The position numbers and the translations under genes are program-made. Below the pieces are notes generated by a model. The model was not told where the DNA came from, did no database searches, and saw only the letters and a program-made list of their open reading frames with translations. A stretch of 64,000 nt of DNA from Rhodovulum euryhalinum (lineage in GTDB: Bacteria > Pseudomonadota > Alphaproteobacteria > Rhodobacterales > Rhodobacteraceae): NCBI RefSeq assembly GCF_004342445.1, contig NZ_SLWW01000012.1:1-64000 (forward strand), in the 5' to 3' direction. Positions within the stretch are counted from its first letter, which is position 1. Every line of letters begins with the position of its first letter. Positions 7,990 to 17,679 of the stretch are shown one piece after another.

Positions 7990-9090
7990 TCAGAGGTCGA
8001 GCGTCAGCCCCTCGATCTGCTCGGGCGTGACATAGCCCAGCGAGCCGGACAGCATGTAGTCGAGCTGGATCTTGAACACCCGCGCCGCGTTCTTGTCGCG
8101 GTTGGCATATTTGAACCAGATCGGCACCGCGACCTCGGTCATCAGTTCCACGTCGTCCTGGGACAGGCGCGTGACCTCGACCCCGTCGGCCGCGAATTTG
8201 CCCCAGGCCTCCTGGTTGGCCTGCTGGATCGCGGCGTGGTGCATGTCGGAATAGACGTGGGTTTCCATCTCGACGAACTGCCGCATCTGCGGGCTCAGCG
8301 CATCCCAGGACGCCTGGCGCACGGTGATGTCCATCAGGTCGACCGGCTGGTAGATCGACATGAAACCCGCGGGCCCCATCGAGATGTATTTCGTCACCTG
8401 GCTGAAGCCGAGCGCGTAGTTGACGGCCGGGCCGGTGTAGTCGGCCACGTCGATCGTGCCCTTTTCCAGCGCGGGGAAGATCTCGGACCCCGGCAGAACG
8501 GTGGTCTCGGCGCCGATCTCGGTAAAGACATCGGCGACCATGCCGCCCGGCAGGCGCATCTTGCGGCCGCGAAAATCGTCGAGCGAGCGGATCGGCACCT
8601 TGGAGTGGATGATGTTGGCGTCGTGCTGCACCGGCCCGACGTAATACATGCCCTGCGCGGCATAGAGTTCGCGCGCGATCTCGAGGCCCCCGAGGCCGTA
8701 GAAGAACGTGTCGAATTCGTGCGGGTTGCGCAGGCCCAGCGGATAGCTGGTCAGGAAGGTCGCCGCCGGGATGATGCCCTGGGCATAGATGGTGAACGGG
8801 TTCACCGCGTCCAGCACGCCGTTCTTGACCGCGTCGTAAAGCTGGAAGTCGCCGACGACATCGTTCGCGCCGAAGGCCTGGAAGGCCAGTTCGCCGCCGG
8901 TCTTTTCCTGGATCGTGGCACACCAGTCCTTGAAGATCTGCAGGCCGGCGCCGCCGGGCCAGGATGTCTGGATCTTCCAGGTGGTACCGTTCGCCTGGGC
9001 GCCCGCGATATGCGGTGCTGCCAGCGTGGCGGCGCCCGCACCGGCAAGAGTACGCAGCGCGTGGCGACGCGTTGTGGTTCTCATCGTCAT
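7990..9090 (-). CDS. dctP: TRAP transporter substrate-binding protein (DctP)
   Basis: The start at 9090 has GGGAGG upstream and gives 366 residues, the usual DctP size. The N-terminus TTTRRHALRTLAGAGAA followed by PHIAGAQA is a twin-arginine export signal. The mature part has the TRAP binding-protein fold. GRKMRLPGGMVADVF and FPALEKGTIDVADYTGP fit the branch that binds 2-oxo or hydroxy acids (TakP and lactate-type proteins), where the arginine of the K/R-M-R motif holds the carboxylate. It is first in the operon, 79 bases before the dctQ-like gene. The exact ligand is inferred only to the level of an organic acid. Confidence 0.92.
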   Translation of the reverse strand: MTMRTTTRRHALRTLAGAGAATLAAPHIAGAQANGTTWKIQTSWPGGAGLQIFKDWCATIQEKTGGELAFQAFGANDVVGDFQLYDAVKNGVLDAVNPFTIYAQGIIPAATFLTSYPLGLRNPHEFDTFFYGLGGLEIARELYAAQGMYYVGPVQHDANIIHSKVPIRSLDDFRGRKMRLPGGMVADVFTEIGAETTVLPGSEIFPALEKGTIDVADYTGPAVNYALGFSQVTKYISMGPAGFMSIYQPVDLMDITVRQASWDALSPQMRQFVEMETHVYSDMHHAAIQQANQEAWGKFAADGVEVTRLSQDDVELMTEVAVPIWFKYANRDKNAARVFKIQLDYMLSGSLGYVTPEQIEGLTLDL

Positions 9091-9154
9091 GTTTTCCTCC
9101 CGAGTCTTGGCGGCCCCGGGGGGCCGCGCGGGCATACTAGGCGCAAGCATCGAA

Positions 9155-9177
9155 ATTGGTAAAGGAACTTTTCCAAT
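9155..9177. promoter_or_regulatory. Operator-like palindrome upstream of the TRAP operon
   Basis: ATTGGTAAAG, a 3-base centre GAA, then CTTTTCCAAT form an inverted repeat with nine of ten pairs matching. It lies 65 bases before the dctP start in an AT-richer patch. The odd centre fits GntR-, IclR- or MarR-like dimers better than a CG-centred LacI operator. It is a good candidate for the site that controls dctPQM. Confidence 0.6.
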
Positions 9178-9320
9178 AACCTTGCCGCCGCCATGAAGGC
9201 CGGTCACCCCCCCCGATCCATCCGCCGAATCGGCCGGTGCCACCCGGACCGCGTCGGCCCGGAGTCGATGAAGGCGACTGACACCCGGCCCCGGATCGGG
9301 CAATAAGGGGTCCGTTGGCT

Positions 9321-9339
9321 CCTGCGGAGGTGCCGCAGG
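9321..9339 (+). promoter_or_regulatory. Hairpin in the leader of the metal ATPase gene
   Basis: CCTGCGG, a 5-base loop, and CCGCAGG form a perfect 7-bp inverted repeat 42 bases before the ATPase start codon. It could be an operator for a metal-responsive regulator or an RNA hairpin. No known motif is recognised. Confidence 0.35.
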
Positions 9340-9380
9340 CAACCATTGACGGGTCCATCGCGCGGGACGAGTGGAGAGCA

Positions 9381-11294
9381 ATGCCGAAACTGACCGAAGA
9401 CCCCTGGCCGCTGGTTCTGACCGGGCTGACGCTGTGCGGGATGGTGGCGGCCGGGATTGCCTATTGGGCGTTGCCGGCCGGGCTGGCCTGGGGGGCGGTG
9501 CTGGAGGCGGGCGCACTGGCGCTGGTCTATGCGGCGGGCGGCATCCCGGCGGGGGCGCGGGCGCTGGGGGCGCTGTGGCGCGAGCGGGAACTCGACATCG
9601 ACCTTCTGATGGTGATCGCCGCACTGGCCGCGGCGGCGGTGGGGGCGGCGTTCGAGGGCGGCGTCCTGCTGACGCTGTTCAGCCTGTCGACCACGCTGGA
9701 GAGCCGCGCGATGGGCCGCGCGCGCCGGGCCATCGAGGCGTTGATGGAGTTGCGGCCCGACCGCGCGCTGCGCCGCACGGCCGATGGCATCGAAGAGATC
9801 CCGGTCGAGGCCCTGTCGCCCGGCGACGTGGTGATCCTGCGCCCCGGCGCGCGGGTTCCGGTCGACGCGGTGATCGTCGAGGGCGAGGGCACGCTGGACG
9901 AATCGACCATCACCGGCGAGTCGGTGCCGGTCCACAAGGCGCCGGGGGCGCAGGTCTTTGAGGCGACGGTGAACCTGCACGCGGTGCTGGCGGTCCGGGT
10001 CGCCCGTCCGCTGGCCGAAAGCACGGTGGCGCGGATGATCGCGCTGGTGACCGAGGCACAGGCGGCGCGGGCCCCTTCGGAACGGTTCTCGGAATGGTTC
10101 GGCCAGCGCTACACCGTTGCCGTGCTGGCCGGGTCGGCGCTGGCCTTCGCGGTGTTCCTGGGGCTTGGGCTGGGCTGGCACGAGGCGCTCTACAAGGCGG
10201 CGGTGCTGCTGGTGGCGGCCAGCCCCTGCGCCATCGTGATCTCGGTCCCCGCCGCGATCCTGTCGGCGCTGTCGGCGGCGGCGCGGGGTGGTGTGCTGTT
10301 CAAGGGCGGCGCGGCGCTGGAAACCCTGGCCCGGGTGTCGAGCTTTGCCTTTGACAAGACCGGCACGCTGACGACGGGCCGGCAAGAGGTCGTGGGCCTT
10401 CACTGCGAAGGCGACGAGGCCGGGTTCCTTGCCCGTCTCGCCGGTCTCGAGGCCCATTCCGAGCACCCGATCGCCGACGCGATCCGGCGGCTGGCCGAGA
10501 CGCGGCAGATCCGGCCCGCCGAGGTGCGCGAGGCGCGCGCGGTGCCCGGCGAAGGCATGGTGGGCGTCGATGACGAGGGGATGATCTGGGCCGGCAACGC
10601 GCGGCTGGCGGCGCGGATGGGCGCGCGCGGCATCGAGGAAGAGACCCAGGCCCTGCTCGCCGCACTGCACGCGCCGCCGCAGACCCTGGTCCTGCTGGGC
10701 CGCGGCGCGCGGATCCTGGGCGCGGTGATGGTCGAGGACCGCCTGCGCGAGACGTCGCGCCCGGCGCTGGATGCGCTGCGCGCGGCCGGCGTCACGCATC
10801 TGGCGATGCTGACCGGGGACCGGCGCGCCGTGGCCGAACGCATCGCGGCCGATCTGGGCCTTCCCTCCGCGGCGATCCATGCCGACCTGCGCCCCGAGGA
10901 CAAGGTGCGCATCGTGGCCGGGATGGCCGCGCGCGGCCGCGTGGCCTTCGTGGGCGACGGGGTGAACGATGCGGCGGCGCTGGCCCGTGCCGACGTGGGC
11001 ATCGCGATGGGTGCCGCCGGGTCCGAGGTGGCACTGCAGGCCGCCGACGTGGCGCTGCTGTCCGAGGATATCCGCCGGTTGGCCGCGGCCCATGCGCTGG
11101 CCCGGCGCACTGCGCGGATCATCCGCCAGAACCTGGTTTTCGCGATGGGCGCGATGCTCACGCTGGTGGTCGCGGGCCTGTTCTTCCACTTGCCGATGCC
11201 GGTCGCCGTGGTCGGCCACGAGGGCGGCACCGTGCTCGTCGTGCTGAACGGCCTGAGGCTGCTGGCCGACCCGATCCGAAAGCGCGCCCGCTGA
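9381..11294 (+). CDS. P1B-4-type heavy-metal ATPase (Co2+/Fe2+-type exporter)
   Basis: The ATG at 9381 has GGAGAG upstream and gives 637 residues. P-type ATPase motifs are present: TGES at about 178, the phosphorylated aspartate in DKTGT at about 325, the HP of SEHP in the nucleotide-binding domain, and GDGVND at about 525. The metal-site motifs are SPC at about 281 and HEGGT at about 613. Together with the lack of an N-terminal metal-binding domain, these define the P1B-4 group (CoaT, PfeT, CtpD), which exports Co2+ or Fe2+ rather than Cu+ or Zn2+. It is a single-gene unit ending at a strong terminator. Which metal it exports cannot be read from the sequence. Confidence 0.9.
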   Translation: MPKLTEDPWPLVLTGLTLCGMVAAGIAYWALPAGLAWGAVLEAGALALVYAAGGIPAGARALGALWRERELDIDLLMVIAALAAAAVGAAFEGGVLLTLFSLSTTLESRAMGRARRAIEALMELRPDRALRRTADGIEEIPVEALSPGDVVILRPGARVPVDAVIVEGEGTLDESTITGESVPVHKAPGAQVFEATVNLHAVLAVRVARPLAESTVARMIALVTEAQAARAPSERFSEWFGQRYTVAVLAGSALAFAVFLGLGLGWHEALYKAAVLLVAASPCAIVISVPAAILSALSAAARGGVLFKGGAALETLARVSSFAFDKTGTLTTGRQEVVGLHCEGDEAGFLARLAGLEAHSEHPIADAIRRLAETRQIRPAEVREARAVPGEGMVGVDDEGMIWAGNARLAARMGARGIEEETQALLAALHAPPQTLVLLGRGARILGAVMVEDRLRETSRPALDALRAAGVTHLAMLTGDRRAVAERIAADLGLPSAAIHADLRPEDKVRIVAGMAARGRVAFVGDGVNDAAALARADVGIAMGAAGSEVALQAADVALLSEDIRRLAAAHALARRTARIIRQNLVFAMGAMLTLVVAGLFFHLPMPVAVVGHEGGTVLVVLNGLRLLADPIRKRAR

Positions 11295-11323
11295 CCCGTT
11301 CCCGCCCCGGCCCAACGCGAAAA

Positions 11324-11354
11324 GGGCCCGGCCATTCAAGGCTGGGCCCTTTTT
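11324..11354. terminator. Bidirectional rho-independent terminator
   Basis: The stem GGGCCCGGCC / GGCTGGGCCC has a 6-base loop. TTTTT follows on the plus strand and TTTTCG on the minus strand. It lies between the metal ATPase and the convergent tRNA-Lys and can serve both. Confidence 0.9.
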
Positions 11355-11358
11355 CAAG

Positions 11359-11434
11359 TGGTGAGCCGTGCAGGATTCGAACCTGCGACCCACTGATTAA
11401 AAGTCAGTTGCTCTACCAACTGAGCTAACGGCCC
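11359..11434 (-). tRNA. tRNA-Lys (anticodon TTT)
   Basis: The minus strand gives a 76-nt cloverleaf with encoded CCA. GGGCCGT pairs with ACGGCTC, including one G-U. The D arm is AGCTCAGTTGGTAGAGC, the anticodon loop CTTTTAA, and the T arm GGTTCGAATCC. Confidence 0.96.
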
Positions 11435-11545
11435 ACTTGAGGCCTGTTCCCTAGAAAAACCGCGGCAGGGGGTCAAGGGCAAAAACAGCGCCCAGGCCGC
11501 GCCATGGCTGGATTCGTCCGGGGCGCGGCGTTATATCCCCGCTCC

Positions 11546-12382
11546 ATGGTCGAGACGCTGCACAAGAACGGCCTGCCCTTTGCCAAGATGCATGGGCTGG
11601 GCAACGATTTCGTCGTGATCGACGCAAGGGCAGGCGCGGTGCCGCTGACGCCCGGTCTTGTCGCGGCCATCGCCGACCGGCACCGGGGCGTTGGCTTTGA
11701 CCAACTGGCGGTGATCGAGCCCGCGGACGACGCCGACGCGCGGCTGGTGTTCTACAACGCCGACGGTTCGCCCTCGGCCACCTGTGGCAACGCCACCCGC
11801 TGCATCGCGCGCCACCTGATGGACGAGACCGGTCAAACGGATCTGACGCTTGTCACCGAACGCGGGCGGCTGGCCGCGCGGGATGCGGGGGGCGGGCTGA
11901 CCTCTGTCAACATGGGGCCACCGCTGCTGGACTGGGCCGGGATTCCGCTGGCCGACGCGATGGACACCCTGCACCTGCCGATTCCCGGCGATCCTGTCGC
12001 GACCGGCATGGGCAACCCGCACTGCACGTTCTTCGTGGCGGACGTAGGGGCGGTGGACCTCGCCAGTTTCGGCCCCGCCCATGAACACCACCCGCTGTTT
12101 CCCGCCCGCACCAATGTCCAGGTGGTGCAGCTGACCGGACCCGACCGGCTGCGGATGCGGGTCTGGGAACGCGGCACCGGGATCACGCTGGCCTCGGGCT
12201 CGTCCTCCTGCGCCGTTGCGGTGGCCTCTGCCCGGCGGGGGCTGACCGGGCGCCGCGTGACCGTGGTGCTGGACGGGGGCGAGCTGCTGGTCGATTGGCG
12301 CGAGGACGGGGTCTGGATGACCGGCCCCACGGCGCATGTCTTTGATGGCGTGTTCACCCCCGCCTTCCTTGGGGTGGTCTGA
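11546..12382 (+). CDS. dapF: Diaminopimelate epimerase
   Basis: The enzyme converts LL- to meso-diaminopimelate for lysine and peptidoglycan synthesis. The 278-residue reading starts at 11546, since the conserved FAKMHGLGNDF follows closely; no strong ribosome binding site marks any start. Both catalytic cysteines are visible, in CGNATRC and in SGSSSCA. The stop overlaps the next start by one base (TGATG), coupling it to mtaB. Confidence 0.95.
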   Translation: MVETLHKNGLPFAKMHGLGNDFVVIDARAGAVPLTPGLVAAIADRHRGVGFDQLAVIEPADDADARLVFYNADGSPSATCGNATRCIARHLMDETGQTDLTLVTERGRLAARDAGGGLTSVNMGPPLLDWAGIPLADAMDTLHLPIPGDPVATGMGNPHCTFFVADVGAVDLASFGPAHEHHPLFPARTNVQVVQLTGPDRLRMRVWERGTGITLASGSSSCAVAVASARRGLTGRRVTVVLDGGELLVDWREDGVWMTGPTAHVFDGVFTPAFLGVV

Positions 12383-13650
12383 TGGACCGCGCCGCCCCCC
12401 GCTTCACCACGCTCGGCTGCCGGCTGAATGCCTATGAAACCGAGGCGATGAAGGAACTTGCCACCGCCGCCGGGCTTGAGAACGTGCATGTCGTCAACAC
12501 CTGCGCGGTGACGGCCGAGGCGGTGCGCAAGGCGCGGCAGGAAATCCGCCGCCTGCGGCGCGAGAACCCGTCCGCGAAGATCGTGGTGACCGGCTGCGCC
12601 GCCCAGACCGAACCGGGCCTCTTCGCGGCGATGGAGGAGGTCGACCTGGTTCTCGGCAATGCCGAGAAGATGGAAAAGGCCACCTGGGCGCGTCTGGCCG
12701 AGGCCCCGGATTTCGTTGGCGAGACCGAACGGGTGATGGTCGACGACATCATGTCGGTGCGGGAAACCGCGGGCCACCTGATCGACGGCTTCGGCACCCG
12801 CTCGCGCGCCTATGTCCAGGTGCAGAACGGCTGCGACCACCGCTGCACCTTCTGCATCATCCCCTTCGGCCGGGGCAATTCCCGGTCGGTGCCCGCGGGC
12901 GTGGTGGTGGACCAGATCGCGCGCCTTGTCGCGCGCGGCTATAACGAGGTGGTTCTGACCGGGGTGGACCTGACAAGCTGGGGCGCCGACCTGCCAGGCG
13001 CGCAGCGTCTGGGCGATCTTGTGCGGCGCATCCTCAAGCTGGTGCCGGAACTGCCGCGCCTGCGGATTTCCTCGATCGATTCGATCGAGGCCGACCCCGC
13101 CCTGATGGCCGCCATCGCCGAGGAAGACCGCCTGATGCCCCACCTGCACCTGTCGCTTCAGGCGGGCGACGACCTGATCCTCAAGCGGATGAAGCGCCGC
13201 CATTCCCGCGCCGACGCGATCCGGTTTTGCGAAGAGGCGCGCCGGCTTCGCCCCGACATGACCTTCGGCGCCGACATCATCGCGGGCTTTCCGACCGAGA
13301 CCGAGGCGATGTTCGCCAATTCGCTGCGGCTGGTCGAGGACTGCGACCTGACCTGGCTGCATGTCTTCCCCTACTCCCCGCGCCCCGGCACCCCGGCCGC
13401 GCGGATGCCGCAGGTGGACGGCAACGCCGTCAAGGACCGCGCCGCGCGCCTGCGGGCGGCGGGCGAGGCGCAGGTCGCCCGCCACCTCGCCGCGCAGGTC
13501 GGCCGCACCCACCGCATCCTGATGGAAAGCCCCCGCATGGGCCGGACCGAACAGTTCACCGAGGTCGATTTCGCAAGCGACCGCCCCGAGGGGCAGATCG
13601 TGACGGCGACGACCACCGACCATGATTTGGGCCGTCTCAAGGCGGAATAG
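12382..13650 (+). CDS. mtaB: tRNA t6A37 methylthiotransferase MtaB
   Basis: A radical-SAM enzyme that adds a methylthio group to t6A at position 37 of ANN-decoding tRNAs. The 422 residues show an N-terminal UPF0004 domain (FTTLGCRLNAYETEAMK, NTCAVTAEA, VVTGCAAQ) with its three cluster cysteines, then the radical-SAM motif CDHRCTFC. The CRLN (not CQMN) start of the first motif and the sequence around the radical-SAM site favour MtaB over MiaB or RimO. Confidence 0.92.
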   Translation: MDRAAPRFTTLGCRLNAYETEAMKELATAAGLENVHVVNTCAVTAEAVRKARQEIRRLRRENPSAKIVVTGCAAQTEPGLFAAMEEVDLVLGNAEKMEKATWARLAEAPDFVGETERVMVDDIMSVRETAGHLIDGFGTRSRAYVQVQNGCDHRCTFCIIPFGRGNSRSVPAGVVVDQIARLVARGYNEVVLTGVDLTSWGADLPGAQRLGDLVRRILKLVPELPRLRISSIDSIEADPALMAAIAEEDRLMPHLHLSLQAGDDLILKRMKRRHSRADAIRFCEEARRLRPDMTFGADIIAGFPTETEAMFANSLRLVEDCDLTWLHVFPYSPRPGTPAARMPQVDGNAVKDRAARLRAAGEAQVARHLAAQVGRTHRILMESPRMGRTEQFTEVDFASDRPEGQIVTATTTDHDLGRLKAE

Positions 13651-13750
13651 GATCGAATCCGCTGCGTTGCCTGCGCCGGTGCGCGACACCCGAATGGACA
13701 GATCGCCCGGCGCTCACTATCTTGCATGCCATCGTCAGGGAGGAACCGCC

Positions 13751-14044
13751 ATGCCGCTGCCCCTTGCCCCGATTGCCAGCGTGGCGCTGCGCTATGGCCT
13801 GCGCTACGGGATGGTTGCCGTGGCCGCCTACGCGCTCAGCCAGCGTTCCCGCACGCCGCTCCGCCGTGACCAGCGGAGCGAGGATGCGATGGATGAGCTG
13901 GGCGAAGGCGTGGCCTTCCGCCGTGACGGTGAACAGGTCAATGGCGGCGCGCGGCTGAAGCGCACGATTCGCGTGGGCACGGCGGGCCCCGGGGTCGAGA
14001 TCGACGCGAGCGCCTTGGGCCGCCTGCGGTTTCGCCGGGTATGA
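13751..14044 (+). CDS. Small hypothetical protein with N-terminal membrane segment
   Basis: A 97-residue product with a strong ribosome binding site (GGGAGGAACC) before ATG 13751. The first 28 residues are hydrophobic (APIASVALRYGLRYGMVAVA) and could be a membrane helix; the rest is charged and basic. The stop overlaps the GST start (ATGATG), suggesting co-translation. I do not recognise the family; it looks like a lineage-specific small protein. Confidence 0.7.
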   Translation: MPLPLAPIASVALRYGLRYGMVAVAAYALSQRSRTPLRRDQRSEDAMDELGEGVAFRRDGEQVNGGARLKRTIRVGTAGPGVEIDASALGRLRFRRV

Positions 14045-14649
14045 TGCGGCTTCACGACAACGCCGCCTCGCCGTTCTGCCGCAAGGTGCGCGTGGTGCTG
14101 ATCGAGACCGGGCAGGTCGACGCGGTCGAGATCGTGCCCGCCGTCGGCCATGCGCTGGAAACCGGCCAGATGCCGCTGGCCGAGAACCCGCTGGGCAAGA
14201 TCCCCGTGCTCACCCGGCCCGAGGGTCCCGCGCTCTACGACAGCCGGGTGATCTGCCGCTATCTGGATGCCCGCGCCGGCGCCCGTCTCTACCCCGAAAG
14301 CCGGCTCTGGGAGGTGCTGACGCTGGAGGCGACCGCCGACGGGATCATGGATGCCGCGGTCCTGATGGTCTACGAGGCGCGCTGCCGCCCCGAGGGCGAA
14401 CGCAGCCCCGCCTGGGTGGACGCCCAGTGGGACAAGATCGCCCGCGCGCTGGATGCCATCGAGGCGCGCTGGATGACCCAGCTTGCCGGGCCGCTGACCA
14501 TGGCGCAGATCGCGCTGGGCTGTGCGCTCGGCTATCTCGATTTCCGCCACGGCACCCGCGACTGGCGGCAGGGCCGCGCTTCGCTTTCCGACTGGGAAGC
14601 GGGGTTTTCCAGCCGTCCGGCCATGGCGCAGACCGCCCCCGCGCCCTGA
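14041..14649 (+). CDS. Glutathione S-transferase family protein
   Basis: The 202-residue protein begins with a thioredoxin-like domain ([11 protein letters not shown] near residue 10, NPLGKIPVLTRPEG) followed by an all-helical C-terminal domain, the standard GST layout. The CRK near the N-terminus matches bacterial GSTs that use cysteine or serine at the active site. The substrate is unknown. It is coupled to the small upstream gene by overlap. Confidence 0.88.
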   Translation: MMRLHDNAASPFCRKVRVVLIETGQVDAVEIVPAVGHALETGQMPLAENPLGKIPVLTRPEGPALYDSRVICRYLDARAGARLYPESRLWEVLTLEATADGIMDAAVLMVYEARCRPEGERSPAWVDAQWDKIARALDAIEARWMTQLAGPLTMAQIALGCALGYLDFRHGTRDWRQGRASLSDWEAGFSSRPAMAQTAPAP

Positions 14650-14940
14650 TCCCCTGTCAAAATCCCGTGAGCGCGGACCGGCCCGAATCCTGCGTCCGGG
14701 CTGCGGTGGAACGTCTCAGAACCTGTCTAAGGAACCAGTTTTCTCTGGCTGCGGCGGGATGCGGCGGGTATACGACTGTCGACCGGAATTCGACTGGGCC
14801 CAACCCCCTTGCTGCGCGGCTATGTCCGCTGGACGCAAGTGTTAACGGGGGCTAGGTAAGTCCGGGAAAAGGCCGGGGCTTTCCCAATGGCCCGTGTTTC
14901 GAATCGACCGGGACGCCGGTCATGGAAAGGAGAGTTTCTC
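14650..14940. other. Intergenic region upstream of petABC
   Basis: These 291 bases separate the GST gene from petA and should carry the pet operon promoter. It contains a tandem GCGGCGGGATGCGGCGGG repeat near 14752 and a GTTAACGGGGG tract near 14840. I see no promoter hexamers clear enough to place, no RNA gene and no open frame with a ribosome binding site. Confidence 0.4.
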
Positions 14941-15498
14941 GTGTCGCACGCAGAAGATCACGACGGTACCCGCCGCGATTTCCTTTATTACGCCACGGCG
15001 GGCGCTGGTGTTGTGACCGCCGGGGCGGCGATCTGGCCCCTCGTCGAACAGATGAGCCCGTCGGCCGACGTTCAGGCGCTGAGCTCGATCCGGGTGGATG
15101 TGTCGTCCGTGGTCGAGGGCCAGCAGCTGACCGTCAAGTTCCTGGGCAAGCCGGTGTTCATCCGCCTGCGCACGCCCGAGGACATTGAACTGGCGCGCTC
15201 GATCCCGCTTGGTGATCTCGTCGATACCGACTCGCGCAACCCGAACAAGCCGGGCCAGGCCACCGACCAGAACCGCGCCATGGACGAAGAGGGCCGCTGG
15301 CTGGTGATGATCGGCGTCTGCACCCATCTGGGCTGCGTGCCGATCGGCAACCAGTCGGGCGATTTCGGGGGCTGGTTCTGCCCCTGCCACGGCTCTCACT
15401 ACGACTCGGCGGGCCGTATTCGCAAAGGCCCCGCGCCCGAGAATCTTTATATCCCGGTCGCGTCCTTCGTGGACGAGACGACCATCCAACTCGGTTAA
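14941..15498 (+). CDS. petA: Ubiquinol-cytochrome c reductase iron-sulfur subunit (Rieske)
   Basis: The GTG at 14941, preceded by AAAGGAGAG, gives the typical N-terminus [17 protein letters not shown]. That twin-arginine signal remains as the membrane anchor in Rieske proteins. The 185 residues end in the cluster-binding domain with CTHLGC and CPCHGS, whose Cys and His pairs hold the 2Fe-2S centre. It passes electrons from quinol to cytochrome c1 in the bc1 complex. It is first gene of petABC. Confidence 0.97.
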   Translation: MSHAEDHDGTRRDFLYYATAGAGVVTAGAAIWPLVEQMSPSADVQALSSIRVDVSSVVEGQQLTVKFLGKPVFIRLRTPEDIELARSIPLGDLVDTDSRNPNKPGQATDQNRAMDEEGRWLVMIGVCTHLGCVPIGNQSGDFGGWFCPCHGSHYDSAGRIRKGPAPENLYIPVASFVDETTIQLG

Positions 15499-15509
15499 GG
15501 GAGCAGCCG

Positions 15510-16847
15510 ATGTCCGGTATTCCTCACGATCACTACGAGCCGAAATCGGGCTCCGAAAAGTGGCTGCATCGGCGTCTGCCGATTGTCGCCCTGATCTACG
15601 ACACCCTGATGATTCCAACCCCCAAGAACCTCAACTGGATGTGGATCTGGGGGATCGTCCTGTTCTTCACGCTGGTGCTGCAGATCGTCACCGGCATCGT
15701 GCTGGCGATGCACTACGTCCCGCATGTCGACATGGCCTTCGCCTCGGTCGAGCACATCATGCGTGACGTGAACGGCGGCCACTTCCTGCGCTACCTGCAC
15801 TCGAACGGCGCCTCGCTGTTCTTCGTGGCGGTGTACCTGCACATCTTCCGCGGCCTCTACTACGGGTCCTACAAGACCCCGCGCGAGGTGACCTGGATCA
15901 TCGGTATCCTGATCTACCTGGCGATGATGGCGACCGCGTTCATGGGCTACGTGCTGCCGTGGGGCCAGATGTCGTTCTGGGGCGCCACCGTGATCACCGG
16001 CCTGTTCGGCGCGATCCCGTGGGTCGGCCAAGACCTGCTGACCTGGCTGCAGGGCGGCCCGGCGGTCGGCAACCCGACGCTGACCCGCTTCTTCTCGCTG
16101 CACTACCTGATCCCCTTCGTGATCCTCGGCCTTTCGATCGTGCACGTCTGGGCCTTCCACACCACGGGCAACAACAACCCGACCGGCGTCGAGGTCCGCC
16201 GCGGATCGAAGCAGGAAGCCGAGAAGGACACCCTGCCGTTCTGGCCCTACTTCGTTATCAAGGACCTCTTCGCGCTGGGCATCGTGATGATCGTGTTCTT
16301 CGCGATCGTGGGCTTCATGCCGAACTACCTCGGGCACCCCGACAACTATGTCGAGGCCAACCCGCTGGTGACGCCGACGCACATCGTGCCGGAATGGTAC
16401 TTCCTCGCCTTCTACGCGATCCTGCGGGCCTTCACCGCCGATGTCTGGCTGGTGATGCTGACCGACTGGATGACCTTCGGCGTGGTCAATGCCAAGTTCT
16501 TCGGCGTGCTCGCGATGTTCGGTTCGATCATCGTGATGGCGCTGGTGCCCTGGCTCGACACCTCGAACGTCCGTTCGGGCCGCTACCGGCCGATGTTCAA
16601 GGTTGCGTTCTGGCTGTTCATGGCGAACTTCGTGCTGTTGACCTGGGCGGGCGCCATGCCGGCAGAGGGCATATACACCAATATCGCGCTGATCGGCTCG
16701 GCCTACTGGTTCGCCTATTTCCTGGTGATCCTGCCGGTTCTGGGCGTCATCGAAAAGCCGCTGCCCCAGCCCGACACCATCGAGGAAGACTTCAACGCCC
16801 ACTATGGCGATGGCGCGGCCAAGGCCAGTGCCAGCCCGGCCGAGTGA
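15510..16847 (+). CDS. petB: Cytochrome b of the bc1 complex
   Basis: The 445-residue membrane protein has eight or nine helices and the quinol-oxidation motif PEWY (in [15 protein letters not shown]). Conserved histidines for two b hemes are visible in helices two and four (the first pair in AMHYVPH and LRYLHSN, the partners in SLHYLIPF and [11 protein letters not shown]). It forms the quinol-oxidising and quinone-reducing sites. It lies eleven bases after petA. Confidence 0.98.
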   Translation: MSGIPHDHYEPKSGSEKWLHRRLPIVALIYDTLMIPTPKNLNWMWIWGIVLFFTLVLQIVTGIVLAMHYVPHVDMAFASVEHIMRDVNGGHFLRYLHSNGASLFFVAVYLHIFRGLYYGSYKTPREVTWIIGILIYLAMMATAFMGYVLPWGQMSFWGATVITGLFGAIPWVGQDLLTWLQGGPAVGNPTLTRFFSLHYLIPFVILGLSIVHVWAFHTTGNNNPTGVEVRRGSKQEAEKDTLPFWPYFVIKDLFALGIVMIVFFAIVGFMPNYLGHPDNYVEANPLVTPTHIVPEWYFLAFYAILRAFTADVWLVMLTDWMTFGVVNAKFFGVLAMFGSIIVMALVPWLDTSNVRSGRYRPMFKVAFWLFMANFVLLTWAGAMPAEGIYTNIALIGSAYWFAYFLVILPVLGVIEKPLPQPDTIEEDFNAHYGDGAAKASASPAE

Positions 16848-16865
16848 CAGAAGGGATCGCATGAG

Positions 16866-17654
16866 ATGTTCATGAAACGCACGATCGCCGCGGTGACCGC
16901 CCTGACCCTCGGGGCGGGCGGGGCCCTGGCCGCCGAGGCCGAAGGCCACGTCACCGACTTCAAGTTCCCGTTCGAGGGCGTGTTCGGCAAGTACGATCAG
17001 GCCCAGCTTCAGCGCGGGTTGCAGATCTACACCGAGATCTGCTCGGCCTGCCACGGCCTGATCTACGTGCCCTTCCGCACGCTCGCCGATCCCGGCGGGC
17101 CCAGCCTCAGCGATGACGCGATGCGGGAATACGCCGCCTCGTTCGAGGTGTTCGACGAGGAGATCGAGGATTTCCGCCCGGCCAAGCCCACCGACCACTT
17201 CCCGGCGGGCACCTATCCGGGGTCGCCCGACCTCAGCCTGATGGCCAAGGCGCGTGCGGGGTTCCACGGCCCGGGCGGTACCGGTCTCAACCAGCTCTTC
17301 AAGGGCATGGGTGGTCCGGAATACATCACGTCCTACCTGCTCGCCTTCACGGACGAGACCAAGGACGAGGCGGGGACCATCTACTACCGCAACCCGGTCT
17401 TCTCGACCGGGTGGAGCGCGATGCCGCCCCAGTTGTATGGCGACGACGTCGAATATGCCGACGGCACCGAGGCGACCGCGGTACAAGAGGCCAAGGACGT
17501 GGCCGCCTTCCTGATGTGGGCGGCCGAGCCCAAGATGATGGCGCGGAAAGAGGCGGGGTTCATCTCGGTCATGTTCCTGACCGTGCTGACCGTGCTGCTG
17601 TACCTGACGAACAAGCGGCTCTGGGCGCCCTACAAGCCCAAGAAGCAGATCTGA
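16866..17654 (+). CDS. petC: Cytochrome c1 of the bc1 complex
   Basis: The 262-residue product has a cleavable signal ([20 protein letters not shown]), the heme motif CSACHG, a methionine ligand region and a C-terminal membrane anchor ([17 protein letters not shown]). It carries electrons from the Rieske centre to soluble cytochrome c. ATG 16866 is used; the ATG two codons later is equally possible. It is last in petABC, just before a terminator. Confidence 0.97.
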   Translation: MFMKRTIAAVTALTLGAGGALAAEAEGHVTDFKFPFEGVFGKYDQAQLQRGLQIYTEICSACHGLIYVPFRTLADPGGPSLSDDAMREYAASFEVFDEEIEDFRPAKPTDHFPAGTYPGSPDLSLMAKARAGFHGPGGTGLNQLFKGMGGPEYITSYLLAFTDETKDEAGTIYYRNPVFSTGWSAMPPQLYGDDVEYADGTEATAVQEAKDVAAFLMWAAEPKMMARKEAGFISVMFLTVLTVLLYLTNKRLWAPYKPKKQI

Positions 17655-17679
17655 TCGATCGGTTCGGCCGAAACGGAAA

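Noticed and set aside
9204-11393. 729-codon minus-strand frame opposite the metal ATPase
   Set aside because: Shadow frame that also crosses the terminator and the tRNA-Lys 3' end.
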